64,000 nucleotides of DNA from Acholeplasmataceae bacterium. GTDB taxonomy: Bacteria; Bacillota_I; Bacilli_A; Acholeplasmatales; UBA5453. The DNA is taken from contig DUQU01000043.1 of assembly GCA_012837645.1 (NCBI GenBank), positions 1 to 64,000 on the forward strand, written 5' to 3'. Shown piece by piece: positions 1-10,165 of this stretch; the first letter of the stretch is position 1, and every line of letters begins with the position of its first letter. A program made the translations under genes and the position numbers. Under the pieces are notes generated by a model. That model was not told the origin of the DNA and did no database searches. It worked only from the letters and a program-made list of their open reading frames with translations.

Positions 1-49
1 AACGAATGATGGCGAGCGATTATTTGAATGGTCAAAAAAGTTTTATTAA
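1..49 (+). CDS. 3' end of an upstream gene (partial; ...TNDGERLFEWSKKFY*)
   Basis: Open frame from the window edge to TAA at 47-49, just before the RBS (aaggagg) of the next gene; too short to identify. Confidence 0.35.
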   Translation, partial: TNDGERLFEWSKKFY

Positions 50-63
50 AGGAGGAAAAATTA

Positions 64-612
64 ATGAAACTGTTATATTCTCGAGATGAAATGGTGCGAT
101 TAGCGGTTGAAGCCCTTAAATCGCGTGGTGTAGAGGTTGATGATATTGCTGAGATCGCTTATAATCAACAAGCTAAATACACTAAAAATATTGGATTTGA
201 CACTTGCCGAGACTCGGTTATTAAAGTTTTATCATTAAGAGATATCTTTCATCATGTTTTATTAGCTGTTCAGTTAGACAAAATGGCAGAGAAAAAAATG
301 TTTGAAGGACCAATTCAAGATATTATTGAGCAAGATTTAGGACTCTTTGGAGTCGATGAAGTGTTAGGATTAGATGTTGCTCGGTTGTATGGAGTTATTG
401 GAATGACTAATTTTGGCGATATTGATGTTAATAAGCCAGGAATAGTTAAACATTTAAATGATGAAGGAAAAAAAGAAGGAATTGTTCATACTTTTTTAGA
501 TGATATTGTTGGAGCGATAGCGGCTGCGGCATCGACACGTGTTGCTCAAGTTATTAATGAAGAATTAGCACAACAACTGCCGCATGAAAAAATTAGTTTA
601 TTTGATGAGTAA
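64..612 (+). CDS. pgpA: Phosphatidylglycerophosphatase A family protein (PgpA/YutG-like)
   Basis: ATG at 64 preceded by aaaggagg; YutG/PgpA-type sequence with TFLDDIVGAIAAAASTRVAQ. Confidence 0.75.
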   Translation: MKLLYSRDEMVRLAVEALKSRGVEVDDIAEIAYNQQAKYTKNIGFDTCRDSVIKVLSLRDIFHHVLLAVQLDKMAEKKMFEGPIQDIIEQDLGLFGVDEVLGLDVARLYGVIGMTNFGDIDVNKPGIVKHLNDEGKKEGIVHTFLDDIVGAIAAAASTRVAQVINEELAQQLPHEKISLFDE

Positions 613-615
613 TTT

Positions 616-1908
616 ATGGGTTTAAAAGAAAGAGGCAAAGTAAAAAAGTATATTATCAATCTTTTTAATCGCTTTTTTGGTTTTGAAAAAGACATCGATA
701 TTACGAGTGAAGTGAAAGTTTTACACCGCCGCAATGTGGTTTTAAAAAACATCACTTTTATTTCTAACTTATTTTACACTTTAATTTTGTTTGTCTTAGC
801 AGTGATTACTAACGAAACAAGAGATTGGCTTTTTACTGCTCTTTTTTTCCCATTAACTTTTTTTATTAATATTATTATTAAACGTTTAATTTTTAAAGAT
901 CGACATGATATGACTAAACAGTCCGTTGCGATGTATGTGATGGCTGTTTATATTTTTGTGTCGACGATTTTATTTTATGCAAGATTTTATGATACAAAGT
1001 TAGAGATGGCGGCTTATGTTCTTATTTATTATGCGGTTGTCGTAGTTAGTTTATATCAATCGAAAGGGTTGACACTTTGGAGTTCAATTGGAATGTTAAT
1101 CGTTTTAACAATTATTCATTTTACTTTAACTTATAGCATTACGACGGAGTTTCAAGGAATGGGAGTAGGCGAGTTTTTAAAAGCATTTGTAAAACACCAA
1201 TCATTTGGTGATGTTTTATTAAGGACGCTAGTATTCGTTATTTTTACTATTGTTGTTTATAGTAGTGTTTCCATTGGCGAATATATGCAAGAAGAAAGAA
1301 GAAGAGAACTATTAAAAAGAAATGAGATTCAAGCCGATTTTACGGAAACTGTCAGCGAACTATTTCAAATAATTTTAGCCATGAAAAGTGATTATTTAGA
1401 TTATCAAAACAGTTACTTAATAGCGGAGATGAGCGATAAATTAGCCCTTTATAGCGGTTTAGATAAAAACGCAAAAGAGGAGTTAAAATGTTATGTTAAT
1501 GTGCACTTAAAAATAGCAGAAATTGAACCTCTAATAAGTGTTGAAGGTGTTAGTGAAATGAATTTTGAATTGTTAAAAGAAAAGACTTTTTTAGGTAAAG
1601 AAATAGCGAGAAGAATTCAAGTTACACAAAAAAGCGACACTATTATTAGAAATGCTATCGATGGTGTTATTAACGAGGATTTTATTAAAGAGGCTAATAA
1701 AATTCAAGTTGATTTAATTGGGCAAATTATATTAATGGCAGAATTATATATTGGAATGCGCTCCTTTAAATCTTATAAACGGCCCTATACTCACGCTTTG
1801 ACAGTTAACTTATTTAAAAAATATTTTAAGGATTTTTTTTCAGAAACACTTTTTACCCGCTTTTTGCAATTTCAAGAAGAGTTCAATCAAATTTATTTAA
1901 ATTCTTAA
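616..1908 (+). CDS. Multi-pass membrane protein with C-terminal degenerate HD-GYP-like domain
   Basis: Several hydrophobic segments in the N-terminal ~220 aa; C-terminus has an HD-GYP-like layout (AEMSDKLALYSGLDKNAKEEL ... ILMAELYIGMRSFKSYKRPYTHAL) without the HD residues. Confidence 0.5.
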   Translation: MGLKERGKVKKYIINLFNRFFGFEKDIDITSEVKVLHRRNVVLKNITFISNLFYTLILFVLAVITNETRDWLFTALFFPLTFFINIIIKRLIFKDRHDMTKQSVAMYVMAVYIFVSTILFYARFYDTKLEMAAYVLIYYAVVVVSLYQSKGLTLWSSIGMLIVLTIIHFTLTYSITTEFQGMGVGEFLKAFVKHQSFGDVLLRTLVFVIFTIVVYSSVSIGEYMQEERRRELLKRNEIQADFTETVSELFQIILAMKSDYLDYQNSYLIAEMSDKLALYSGLDKNAKEELKCYVNVHLKIAEIEPLISVEGVSEMNFELLKEKTFLGKEIARRIQVTQKSDTIIRNAIDGVINEDFIKEANKIQVDLIGQIILMAELYIGMRSFKSYKRPYTHALTVNLFKKYFKDFFSETLFTRFLQFQEEFNQIYLNS

Positions 1909-1948
1909 ATAATTGGTAATTATTATTGTTTGTGATAAAATCATAACG

Positions 1949-2060
1949 GAATCATTAAGAGCTACTGAGGTTTGTCGCTGTTGAAGTAGCAGCAACCTAC
2001 TCTTTTAAAAAGTAAGGTGCTTAAGACTAGGGGGTAACCTAACAATGAGGATAATGATTC
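1949..2060 (+). promoter_or_regulatory. SAM-I (S-box) riboswitch aptamer upstream of metK
   Basis: 9-bp P1 helix gaatcatta(1949-1957)/taatgattc(2052-2060); S-box core elements aGAGcta..tGAGG, GTTGAAG, GCAACC, aaGGTGCTtAA, gaGGATAAtga. Confidence 0.88.
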
Positions 2061-2082
2061 TTCTGTTGGGAAGAATTTTTTT
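2057..2082 (+). terminator. Riboswitch-controlled intrinsic terminator (attcttc/gaagaat + U-tract)
   Basis: Hairpin 2057-2063/2070-2076 followed by T-run; its 5' arm overlaps the 3' arm of P1. Confidence 0.8.
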
Positions 2083-2097
2083 ATGAAAGAGGGAAAT

Positions 2098-3255
2098 ATG
2101 GAAAAAAGATTAGTGACTGCTGAATCAGTTTTAATGGGGCATCCGGATAAAGTGGCGGATCGAATTTCTGATGCAATTTTAGATGAAATATTAAGAAAAG
2201 ATAAAGAAGCGAGAGTGGCGATAGAAACTTTAGTTACTACTGGCCTTGTTTTCGTTAGTGGTGAAGTTGATACTGAAGCTTATTGTGATATTGAAAAAGT
2301 GGTAAGAGATACTGTTGAGGAAATTGGCTATACGAGAGGAAAATTCGGTTTTGATGCGGAAAACTTAGCTGTTATTTTAAGTATTCACAGTCAATCTCCA
2401 GATATTAAAAGAGGAGTGGTTAAAAAAGACGGCTCTATCGGAGCTGGAGATCAAGGTGTGATGTTTGGCTACGCTTGTGATGAAACTGAAAATTTGATGC
2501 CTTTAGCATTAGAGTTAGCGCAGCAATTAGCGAGAAGGATAGACTATTTAAGAAATACTAAAAAACTAACTTATTTAAGACCAGATGGTAAAGTTCAAGT
2601 TACTTTAGAATATGATAAAAAAGGAAAACCATTAAGAGCAGAAGGAATTGTTGTTTCTGTTCAACATCGTGAGATGGATTTAAAAGTTCTTAAAAAAGCA
2701 ATTAAAGAAGAAGTAATTGAAAAAGTAATTCCAAGTTATTTAATCGATCAAAAGACAAAAATATTTATTAATCCGACGGGAAGATTTGTAGTAGGAGGAC
2801 CAAAAGCAGATACAGGCTTAACGGGTCGAAAAATAATAGTCGATACTTATGGTGGCTTTGCTCATCACGGTGGGGGGGCGTTTTCTGGTAAAGATCCTTC
2901 TAAGGTTGACCGAAGCGCTAGCTATATGGCACGCTATTTGGCTAAAAACATTGTTAAAAGTAAACTAGCAAAAAAATGTGAAGTGGAACTCGCTTATATT
3001 ATCGGTGAGGAAGAACCGATTGGGGTAAATATTAATACCTTTAATACGGCATTAGTAGCCGAAGAACTAATTATTAAAACAATTAAAAAACACTTTAGTT
3101 TGACACCTAAAAGCATTATTGAGAGATTTAATTTAAGAACTCCAATTTATGAAAAAACTAGTTTTTATGGCCATATGGGAAGAGAAGATTTAAAGGTTGG
3201 TTGGGAAGAAGTAGATAGTGTCACTATTTTTGAAAAATTATTAAAAAGTAATTAA
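2098..3255 (+). CDS. metK: S-adenosylmethionine synthetase
   Basis: [61 protein letters not shown]; the ORF-track start at 2083 lies at the terminator U-tract, so ATG 2098 is preferred. Confidence 0.97.
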   Translation: MEKRLVTAESVLMGHPDKVADRISDAILDEILRKDKEARVAIETLVTTGLVFVSGEVDTEAYCDIEKVVRDTVEEIGYTRGKFGFDAENLAVILSIHSQSPDIKRGVVKKDGSIGAGDQGVMFGYACDETENLMPLALELAQQLARRIDYLRNTKKLTYLRPDGKVQVTLEYDKKGKPLRAEGIVVSVQHREMDLKVLKKAIKEEVIEKVIPSYLIDQKTKIFINPTGRFVVGGPKADTGLTGRKIIVDTYGGFAHHGGGAFSGKDPSKVDRSASYMARYLAKNIVKSKLAKKCEVELAYIIGEEEPIGVNINTFNTALVAEELIIKTIKKHFSLTPKSIIERFNLRTPIYEKTSFYGHMGREDLKVGWEEVDSVTIFEKLLKSN

Positions 3256-3268
3256 GGAGAAGAAAATA

Positions 3269-3808
3269 ATGAGTGCCGGTCAAATTGTCTTATTAATTAT
3301 TGCAATAGTTTTATTTTTAATTATTATTAGCGCTATTTGGTGTTTATTGGTAATAAGAATGTTTAACAATTTAATCGAAGAAATTAAAAAGGATGAAATG
3401 AGTTTGAATAGTTCCTTAATTAAGTATTACCAAGTCGTTAGTAAAAATTTAGAAGAGCTCCAAGGCGATGGTGTTTTGAAGAATGAAGATTTTAAAGCAT
3501 TAAAAGCGCTTAAAAGTCCGACTACTTTAAAGGAGTTTTCTGATAAACAAGACTTTTTTGATCAGCTTTATCGACTTCTAATAAAAATAAATGAGGTTTT
3601 AAAAACCGATTCAAAACTACTTGAAAATGAGACTTATCTAAGTTATTTAAAAGCAACAACGACTAGTTTAGAAGATCTTCACGCTAAAAGAAGGGTCTAT
3701 AATGCTAATGTTGCTTATTTTAATCAAAAAAGAATAACCTTTCCCGCTAAATTTGTTGCTAGTTTAAAAAAAATAGTGAGTTTCCCTTTTTTTGAAACTG
3801 AAAGATAA
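3269..3808 (+). CDS. LemA family-like membrane protein
   Basis: Single N-terminal TM, coiled helical body, C-terminal RRVYNANVAYFNQKRITFPAKF typical of LemA. Confidence 0.6.
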   Translation: MSAGQIVLLIIAIVLFLIIISAIWCLLVIRMFNNLIEEIKKDEMSLNSSLIKYYQVVSKNLEELQGDGVLKNEDFKALKALKSPTTLKEFSDKQDFFDQLYRLLIKINEVLKTDSKLLENETYLSYLKATTTSLEDLHAKRRVYNANVAYFNQKRITFPAKFVASLKKIVSFPFFETER

Positions 3809-3888
3809 AATTGTTTGCTGCGGTTTTATTTTCTCTTAAAAATATGATAGAATATTATGAATATAAATAGTAAAAGAAGAGTGATTTA

Positions 3889-6327
3889 ATGTTTAAAAGA
3901 TTATTTGATAGTGGCTATAAAGAATTTAAGCGTTCCAAACCGATCGCTGATAAAATTGATGCCTTAAAAGACGAAATGAGAGCTTTGTCTGATGAAGAAT
4001 TAAAGGCGAAAACTGCCGTATTTAAAAAAAGAATAGAAGATGGAGAAACTTTAGACGATCTTTTAATAGAGGCTTATGCGGTAGTGAGAGAAGCTTCGGT
4101 AAGAGTTACCGGTCTTTATCCTTATTATGTCCAGTTAATTGGTGCGATTATTATTCATGGAGGTAATATCGCTGAGATGAAAACGGGAGAAGGAAAAACT
4201 TTGACTGCAGTGATGCCGGCCTATTTAAATGCTTTAAATGGTGAAGGTGTTCATATCGTTACTGTTAATGAATATTTAGCAAGAAGAGAGGCAGAAGGAG
4301 AAATTGGTGATATTTACCGTTTTTTAGGTTTGACAGTCGGTTTAAATATTAGGGGATTAACAGCTCAAGAAAAAAAAGCAGCTTATGCTTGTGATATTTT
4401 GTATTCAACTAACTCAGAATTAGGTTTCGATTATTTGCGTGATCATATGGTGTTATATCAAGAGGATATTACCCAAAAAAGAGGTTTAAACTTCGCTATT
4501 ATTGATGAAGTTGACTCGATCTTAATTGATGAAGCGAGAACGCCTTTGATTATTTCTGGTGGTGCAAAACAAAACTTAAATTTATATCAATCAGCGGACC
4601 GTTTCGCTAAATCATTAAGAGATGAAGATTATTTTATCGATATTGAATCAAAAACAATCGAACTTTCCGAACAAGGAATTAGTAAAGCCGAACAAATCTT
4701 TTCTTTAGAAAACTTATATGATATTAAAAATGTTAGTTTAGTCCATCACATTAACAACGCTCTAAGAGCCAATTATATAATGGACAAAGATAAAGATTAT
4801 ATGGTTCGTGATAATGCTGTCTTAATTATCGACCAGTTTACGGGAAGAGTATTACCGGGAAGACAATTTTCAGAAGGCCTACATCAAGCCTTAGAGGCGA
4901 AAGAAAGAGTAGCGATTAAAAAAGAAACTATTACTGTCGCGACAATTACTTATCAAAACTTCTTTAGAATGTATAAAAAACTCTCAGGGATGACTGGTAC
5001 AGCGAAGACCGAAGAAGAGGAGTTCCGCGATATTTATAATATGTATGTCGTAGAAATCCCAACAAACAAGCCAGTAGTAAGAGAAGACGCTCCTGATTTT
5101 TTATTCGCGACATTGGAAGAAAAATACGCTTCTTTAATAAAAGATGTCGAAGAAAGACATCAAAAAGGGCAACCAATCCTATTAGGTACGATCGCTGTAG
5201 AAACTAGTGAATATTTATCATTGTTATTAAAAAGAAAGGGAATTCCTCATGATGTTTTAAATGCTAAACAACATGAAAGAGAAGCCGATATCATTTTAAA
5301 TGCTGGTAAAAAAGGCGCTGTCACTATCGCAACTAATATGGCAGGAAGAGGAACCGATATTAAACTTGGTGAAGGCGTTGTTGAATTAGGTGGTTTAGCC
5401 GTTATTGGTAGTGAGCGTCATGAATCTAGAAGAATTGATAATCAGTTAAGGGGTCGTTCTGGAAGACAAGGAGATCCAGGATTTTCACGCTTTTATTTAT
5501 CTGCAGAGGATGAACTTTTGATGCGTTTTGGTGGTGAGTCTTTTAAAGCAAGAATCCAAATGATTCAAAACTTATCTCAAGATAAAAAGAATCCCAATTC
5601 AGAACCAATGCCTTTAGAATCGAGAATGTTTACAAGATTTGTTAAAGGAGCCCAAAAAAGAATTGAGGGACAAAACTATGATATTCGTAAAAGCGTTTTA
5701 AGATATGACGATGTTATTAGAAAACAAAGAGAAGTTATTTATCAAGAAAGAACTAACGTTATTACTAATGAAGATATTGAACCTTATGTAAGAAAAACAG
5801 TTGAAAACTATGTTACTCAAGTTTACAATAGTGAGGGAGAAGATATATATACCAAGTTTGATGGCCATATTTTACCTAAAAATAGTTTAAATAAAGAAGA
5901 AAAATATCATTTAAAAGATATTTTGGACCTTGCTCTTTATGAACTAGATCGTAAAAAAGAGTTAGTTCCTGAAGAAATCTTCAAAGAGTTTTTAAAAGTG
6001 ATAACTTTAAGAGTAATCGATACTCATTGGATGAGACATATCGACCAAATGGATGAGTTAAGACAAAATGTGAGACTACAATCCTATGCTCAATCAAATC
6101 CGCTGCAAGTATATCAAGAAGAAGGTTTTAGACTTTATAATGATATGACTAATGCTATTTCCAAGGATATTACAACTTATGCAATTAGAGCTCAGATAAG
6201 AGTTAATACAGAAAGAGAAGAAGTTGTTAAAAACACTCGCACCAATGAGGGTGGGGAAACAAGACGGCGCAGACCAAAAGTTAAAAAGAATAAATATCAA
6301 CGCGGCATGCCAAGATGGGGAAGATAA
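3889..6327 (+). CDS. secA: Preprotein translocase ATPase subunit SecA
   Basis: [48 protein letters not shown]. Confidence 0.98.
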   Translation: MFKRLFDSGYKEFKRSKPIADKIDALKDEMRALSDEELKAKTAVFKKRIEDGETLDDLLIEAYAVVREASVRVTGLYPYYVQLIGAIIIHGGNIAEMKTGEGKTLTAVMPAYLNALNGEGVHIVTVNEYLARREAEGEIGDIYRFLGLTVGLNIRGLTAQEKKAAYACDILYSTNSELGFDYLRDHMVLYQEDITQKRGLNFAIIDEVDSILIDEARTPLIISGGAKQNLNLYQSADRFAKSLRDEDYFIDIESKTIELSEQGISKAEQIFSLENLYDIKNVSLVHHINNALRANYIMDKDKDYMVRDNAVLIIDQFTGRVLPGRQFSEGLHQALEAKERVAIKKETITVATITYQNFFRMYKKLSGMTGTAKTEEEEFRDIYNMYVVEIPTNKPVVREDAPDFLFATLEEKYASLIKDVEERHQKGQPILLGTIAVETSEYLSLLLKRKGIPHDVLNAKQHEREADIILNAGKKGAVTIATNMAGRGTDIKLGEGVVELGGLAVIGSERHESRRIDNQLRGRSGRQGDPGFSRFYLSAEDELLMRFGGESFKARIQMIQNLSQDKKNPNSEPMPLESRMFTRFVKGAQKRIEGQNYDIRKSVLRYDDVIRKQREVIYQERTNVITNEDIEPYVRKTVENYVTQVYNSEGEDIYTKFDGHILPKNSLNKEEKYHLKDILDLALYELDRKKELVPEEIFKEFLKVITLRVIDTHWMRHIDQMDELRQNVRLQSYAQSNPLQVYQEEGFRLYNDMTNAISKDITTYAIRAQIRVNTEREEVVKNTRTNEGGETRRRRPKVKKNKYQRGMPRWGR

Positions 6328-6400
6328 AAAAAGAGACCTATTAATGATATGATACCTCCAAAGTAGACAAGTATCTGTTCATAAAAAGGTCTTTTTTTAA
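6326..6400. terminator. Bidirectional terminator-like compound dyad between convergent secA and pepF
   Basis: Outer stem agacct/aggtct flanked by A-run and T-run; inner stem gatac(6351-6355)/gtatc(6371-6375). Confidence 0.6.
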
Positions 6401-6425
6401 AACATCATATAAAGTAATTTTGTCT

Positions 6426-8177
6426 TTATTTTAAAACTTTCATTAAATGGATGACTTCATCGAGGTCTTTTTTAATAAGTTTTAAAGAGTTTTCCCAAAA
6501 TTCCTTTTTAGTAATGTCAATATTCATTGCTAGTGCTACCTCTTCAACGCTTGCTTTGGTAGTTAGCGCTAGTAAGTTATCATAGTTATTAAGGAAAGCT
6601 TTTTTATCTTTTAAATAAAGAGCATATAAACCTTTTCCAAATAGCAATCCAAAAGCATAAGGGAAGTTATAGAAGTTTAAACCACTACTATAATAATGAC
6701 CTTTATTTAACCACATATAAGGATGTAAAATGTTTTCATCCAAGCCGTCTAAATAAGCTTCTTTTTGAGCTTTAATCATTAATTCTTTCATAGTTGCATT
6801 ACTAATAGGACCCTCTGCTAAAGCGAGAATATCAGTTTCAAAAAGATAGCGCGATAAAATATCAATGATTACTTGAGTATCGCCTTGGATAGCGATTTCT
6901 AAAACAGACAATCTTTCATTATCGTCGCTTATTTCGCTTAATAAATGGTTAGTAACGATGGTTTCGCAAAAGATTGACGCTGTTTCCGCCAAAGGCATTG
7001 GATAACTCCAATTTAAAGCACTATTTTCACTAATTATTTCACCATGATAACCGTGCCCTAATTCATGCGCTAAAGTAGCGATATCAGAAAGTGAACCTGT
7101 AAAGTTAGTTAAAATACGGCTTTCTTTTATTTGCGGTTGATTGCTGCAAAAAGCACCGCCGCTTTTACCTTTTTTAGGGAAGGGGTCGATCCAATTATTT
7201 TGGAAAGCTTTCTTAGCGAAGTTTGCTAATTTTGGACTATAACTATCAAAAGAAGCAATGATTATTTCTTGAGCTTCTAAGTAACTATATTCTTTAGTTA
7301 AAGAACCTATTGGAGCGAATAGTTCGTAAAAAGGTAAACCGTTTTGATAACCTAAATATTGTGCTTTTGCTTTTAAATAATCTCTAAAATAAACTCTATA
7401 ATCCATCATTGTTGCTAACATCGCCTCAAGAGTTTCCTTTTTTAAGTTAGAACGGATTAAAGTTTGTTCTAAAACACTATCATAACCACGGAGCTCATTC
7501 ATAATGTTAACTTCTCTTTTAATGTTAGAAAGAGCAATCGCGACCACTTCTTCAACACTTTCATAAGCCTTAAGCTCGGCATCATAAGCTGCTTTTCTTA
7601 CCTTTTTACTAGCATCATATGCTAAGTTGCGAACCTCCGGCAATGTGACTGTTTTTCCTTGATAATTAACATCTAATTTAGCGGTTAAAAGCGTTTGAAT
7701 TCGGCTCCACGAAACCGAGGATAATTCTCTTAACTTACTATATAAAATCTCTTCTTGTTCCGATAATAAGTATTGCGCGCTTTCCTTAATTTTTGTTAAA
7801 TGAAAGAAATTATCAGCAATCTCAGGATGGGATTTAAATGGTTCTAAATCGATGTCCTTTAAAAACCGCGTCATTAAAACATTAGTTTTAGTAGTCTTAT
7901 TAAGTAAATTAGTTAACTTGGCTAAGTTTATAATGGCAGTTTGATTGGAAACATCTGTCGCTCTTGTAAGACTATTAAAAGAGAATAAACTTCGCGATAT
8001 TTTAGTAAGTTCTTGTTTTAAAGCGAGGTATTTTAAAATAACAGTTAATTCCTTTTCCGTTTCAATTAAGTTGGGGAGTTGGTTATAATTTTCAATTATT
8101 TTAGTTAGTTTTTCAAAATCTTTTTGATATTTAGGATCATCAAAACTTAAATATAATGTATCTAAATTCCAGTTCAT
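6426..8177 (-). CDS. pepF: Oligoendopeptidase F (M3 family metallopeptidase)
   Basis: HELGHGYHGEIIS zinc motif with LAETASIFCETIV. Confidence 0.93.
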   Translation of the reverse strand: MNWNLDTLYLSFDDPKYQKDFEKLTKIIENYNQLPNLIETEKELTVILKYLALKQELTKISRSLFSFNSLTRATDVSNQTAIINLAKLTNLLNKTTKTNVLMTRFLKDIDLEPFKSHPEIADNFFHLTKIKESAQYLLSEQEEILYSKLRELSSVSWSRIQTLLTAKLDVNYQGKTVTLPEVRNLAYDASKKVRKAAYDAELKAYESVEEVVAIALSNIKREVNIMNELRGYDSVLEQTLIRSNLKKETLEAMLATMMDYRVYFRDYLKAKAQYLGYQNGLPFYELFAPIGSLTKEYSYLEAQEIIIASFDSYSPKLANFAKKAFQNNWIDPFPKKGKSGGAFCSNQPQIKESRILTNFTGSLSDIATLAHELGHGYHGEIISENSALNWSYPMPLAETASIFCETIVTNHLLSEISDDNERLSVLEIAIQGDTQVIIDILSRYLFETDILALAEGPISNATMKELMIKAQKEAYLDGLDENILHPYMWLNKGHYYSSGLNFYNFPYAFGLLFGKGLYALYLKDKKAFLNNYDNLLALTTKASVEEVALAMNIDITKKEFWENSLKLIKKDLDEVIHLMKVLK

Positions 8178-8200
8178 AATAGTAATCTCCTTTTTTATAT

Positions 8201-8902
8201 TTATAATAAACTTGCAGCGTCAAAATCTAAATAGAGTGTAACATTTGGATGGTCTTGTAAAATTGTTGCGGGCCATTCTTCACTTTTAAGCCCTTTAACA
8301 AGTTGATAAATTGCCGCGGCTTTGTTTTTACCATTAGCCATCAAAATTATTTCTTTTGCCATCATTATATCTTTTAAACCCATTGAAATAGCTTCAGTTG
8401 GAACATCGCTTAGCTTAGAGAAAAAGCGAGCGTTATCGTTTCTTGTTTCTGAGGCTAGTTTGACAATGTTTGTAGTGGAGTTAAAAGCTGTACCGGGTTC
8501 ATTAAAACCAATGTGGCCATTACTTCCAATCCCTAATAATTGGAGATCAAGAGGATTTTCTTTTAAAAGGGTGGGATAGTTTAAATAATTGTTTTCTAAA
8601 GGAAAATGGGTGTTTTCTAAATTAATATTAAGATGATCAAAGAGTTGTTTATTCATGTAAGTATGATAACTTTGTTGATGATCTAAAGGTAGGTTAAGAT
8701 ACTCATCTAAGTTAAAAGTTTTAACTTGGCTGTAATCGGTATTATTGCTTTGATAATCATTTACTAAATTTTGGTAAACGCCTAGTGGTGTTGAACCAGT
8801 TGCTAATCCTAAATTGGCATTGGGCTTGCTCTTGACAAGATCAATAATTTTTTTACTGACTAATTGATCTAAAATCGTTTTTTCGTTAATAATTACTTTC
8901 AT
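8201..8902 (-). CDS. nagB: Glucosamine-6-phosphate deaminase
   Basis: GLATGSTPLGVY, FNLDEYLNLP, LGIGSNGHIGFNEPGT. Confidence 0.95.
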   Translation of the reverse strand: MKVIINEKTILDQLVSKKIIDLVKSKPNANLGLATGSTPLGVYQNLVNDYQSNNTDYSQVKTFNLDEYLNLPLDHQQSYHTYMNKQLFDHLNINLENTHFPLENNYLNYPTLLKENPLDLQLLGIGSNGHIGFNEPGTAFNSTTNIVKLASETRNDNARFFSKLSDVPTEAISMGLKDIMMAKEIILMANGKNKAAAIYQLVKGLKSEEWPATILQDHPNVTLYLDFDAASLL

Positions 8903-9070
8903 AATGTTTTTCCTCGCTTTCGTAATGACACATTAAATAATAATTGATTTAAAACAATTATAGCGCTTTTGTTAGTTTTTCGCAATCTAGCCAAAAAGAT
9001 AATTATTATTAAATAATTAGTTTCTCAGATGATAATCCTTTTGTGATATAATTACTAAGAGAGGTTGAAG

Positions 9071-10165
9071 ATGGATAAATACGAATTAAATAAATATTTA
9101 CAGTTATTTAAAAAGACTATTATAAATTTAAAAACATCACTCAATTTTGAGGTTTTAAAGCAGGAAGTTGAGGGCTTATTAAAACAACAATGGCAGGAAA
9201 ACTTTTGGGATAATGTTGAAGAAGCTCAAAAAATTATTAATGAAACTCAAGATAAAAAAGAGAAGGTTGACAAAATAATTGAGTTTGAAAAAAGCTTAAA
9301 TTCATTGCAGGAATTAGCGGATAGTTTAAAAGATGAAGAACTAAGGCTTTTGGCTGATGATGTGTTAAGTTTAGATAAAGAACTAAAATCTTTTATGGTT
9401 ATAACGCTTTATAATGGCCCTTATGATAAAAATAATTGTTTTTTAGAAATTCACCCTGGGGCGGGAGGAACTGAGTCTCAAGACTGGGGCGCGATGCTTT
9501 ATAGAATGTATTTAAGGTATGCTAGTAAAATGAAATATCAAGTTGAGGTTATTGATTATCAAGCTGGTGATGAAGCGGGAATCAAAAGCGTCGCTTTAAA
9601 AATTAAAGGCAAATATGCTTATGGCAATTTAAAAGGTGAAATGGGTGTACACCGCTTAGTGCGAATTTCTCCTTTTGATAGTAATAAAAGAAGACACACT
9701 AGTTTTGCTAGTGTTGAGGTGCTTCCTGAAATAAAAGAAGCGGTCAACCTTAATATTAATGAAGAAGAGTTAAAAATTGATGTTTATCGTTCAGGTGGTG
9801 CGGGAGGGCAATCAGTAAACACGACTGATAGCGCTGTGAGAGTAACTCATTTGCCGAGTGGCCTGGTTGTTACATGTCAAAATGAAAGAAGTCAACTGAA
9901 AAACAAAGAAACGGCCTTAAGCATTCTTAAAAATAAGCTTTTACAATTACAATTAAAAGAGCAACAAGAAAAGCTAGATAAATTAAAGGGTGACCAAAAA
10001 GAAATCGCTTGGGGTTCTCAAATTAGAAGTTATGTCTTCCATCCTTATCAAATGGTTAAAGACCATCGCACTAATGAAGAAACAAGTCAAGTTGAAGCGG
10101 TGATGGATGGAGAATTAGAAATATTTATTAATAGTTATTTGCGAGGTAATTATGGAAGTAGTTAA
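9071..10165 (+). CDS. prfB: Peptide chain release factor 2 (RF2), no internal frameshift
   Basis: GGAGGQSVNTTDSAVRVTHLPSG, HPGAGGTESQDWG; SPF-type motif ISPFDSNKRRHTSF; ATG at 9071, continuous frame. Confidence 0.95.
   Translation: MDKYELNKYLQLFKKTIINLKTSLNFEVLKQEVEGLLKQQWQENFWDNVEEAQKIINETQDKKEKVDKIIEFEKSLNSLQELADSLKDEELRLLADDVLSLDKELKSFMVITLYNGPYDKNNCFLEIHPGAGGTESQDWGAMLYRMYLRYASKMKYQVEVIDYQAGDEAGIKSVALKIKGKYAYGNLKGEMGVHRLVRISPFDSNKRRHTSFASVEVLPEIKEAVNLNINEEELKIDVYRSGGAGGQSVNTTDSAVRVTHLPSGLVVTCQNERSQLKNKETALSILKNKLLQLQLKEQQEKLDKLKGDQKEIAWGSQIRSYVFHPYQMVKDHRTNEETSQVEAVMDGELEIFINSYLRGNYGSS

Noticed and set aside
2083-2097. Upstream ATG 2083 as metK start
   Set aside because: It lies at the end of the terminator U-tract, with no room for an RBS; ATG 2098 has one (agaggg)
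8322-8579. 85-aa plus-strand ORF inside nagB
   Set aside because: Fully antisense to a conserved gene; no independent coding signal
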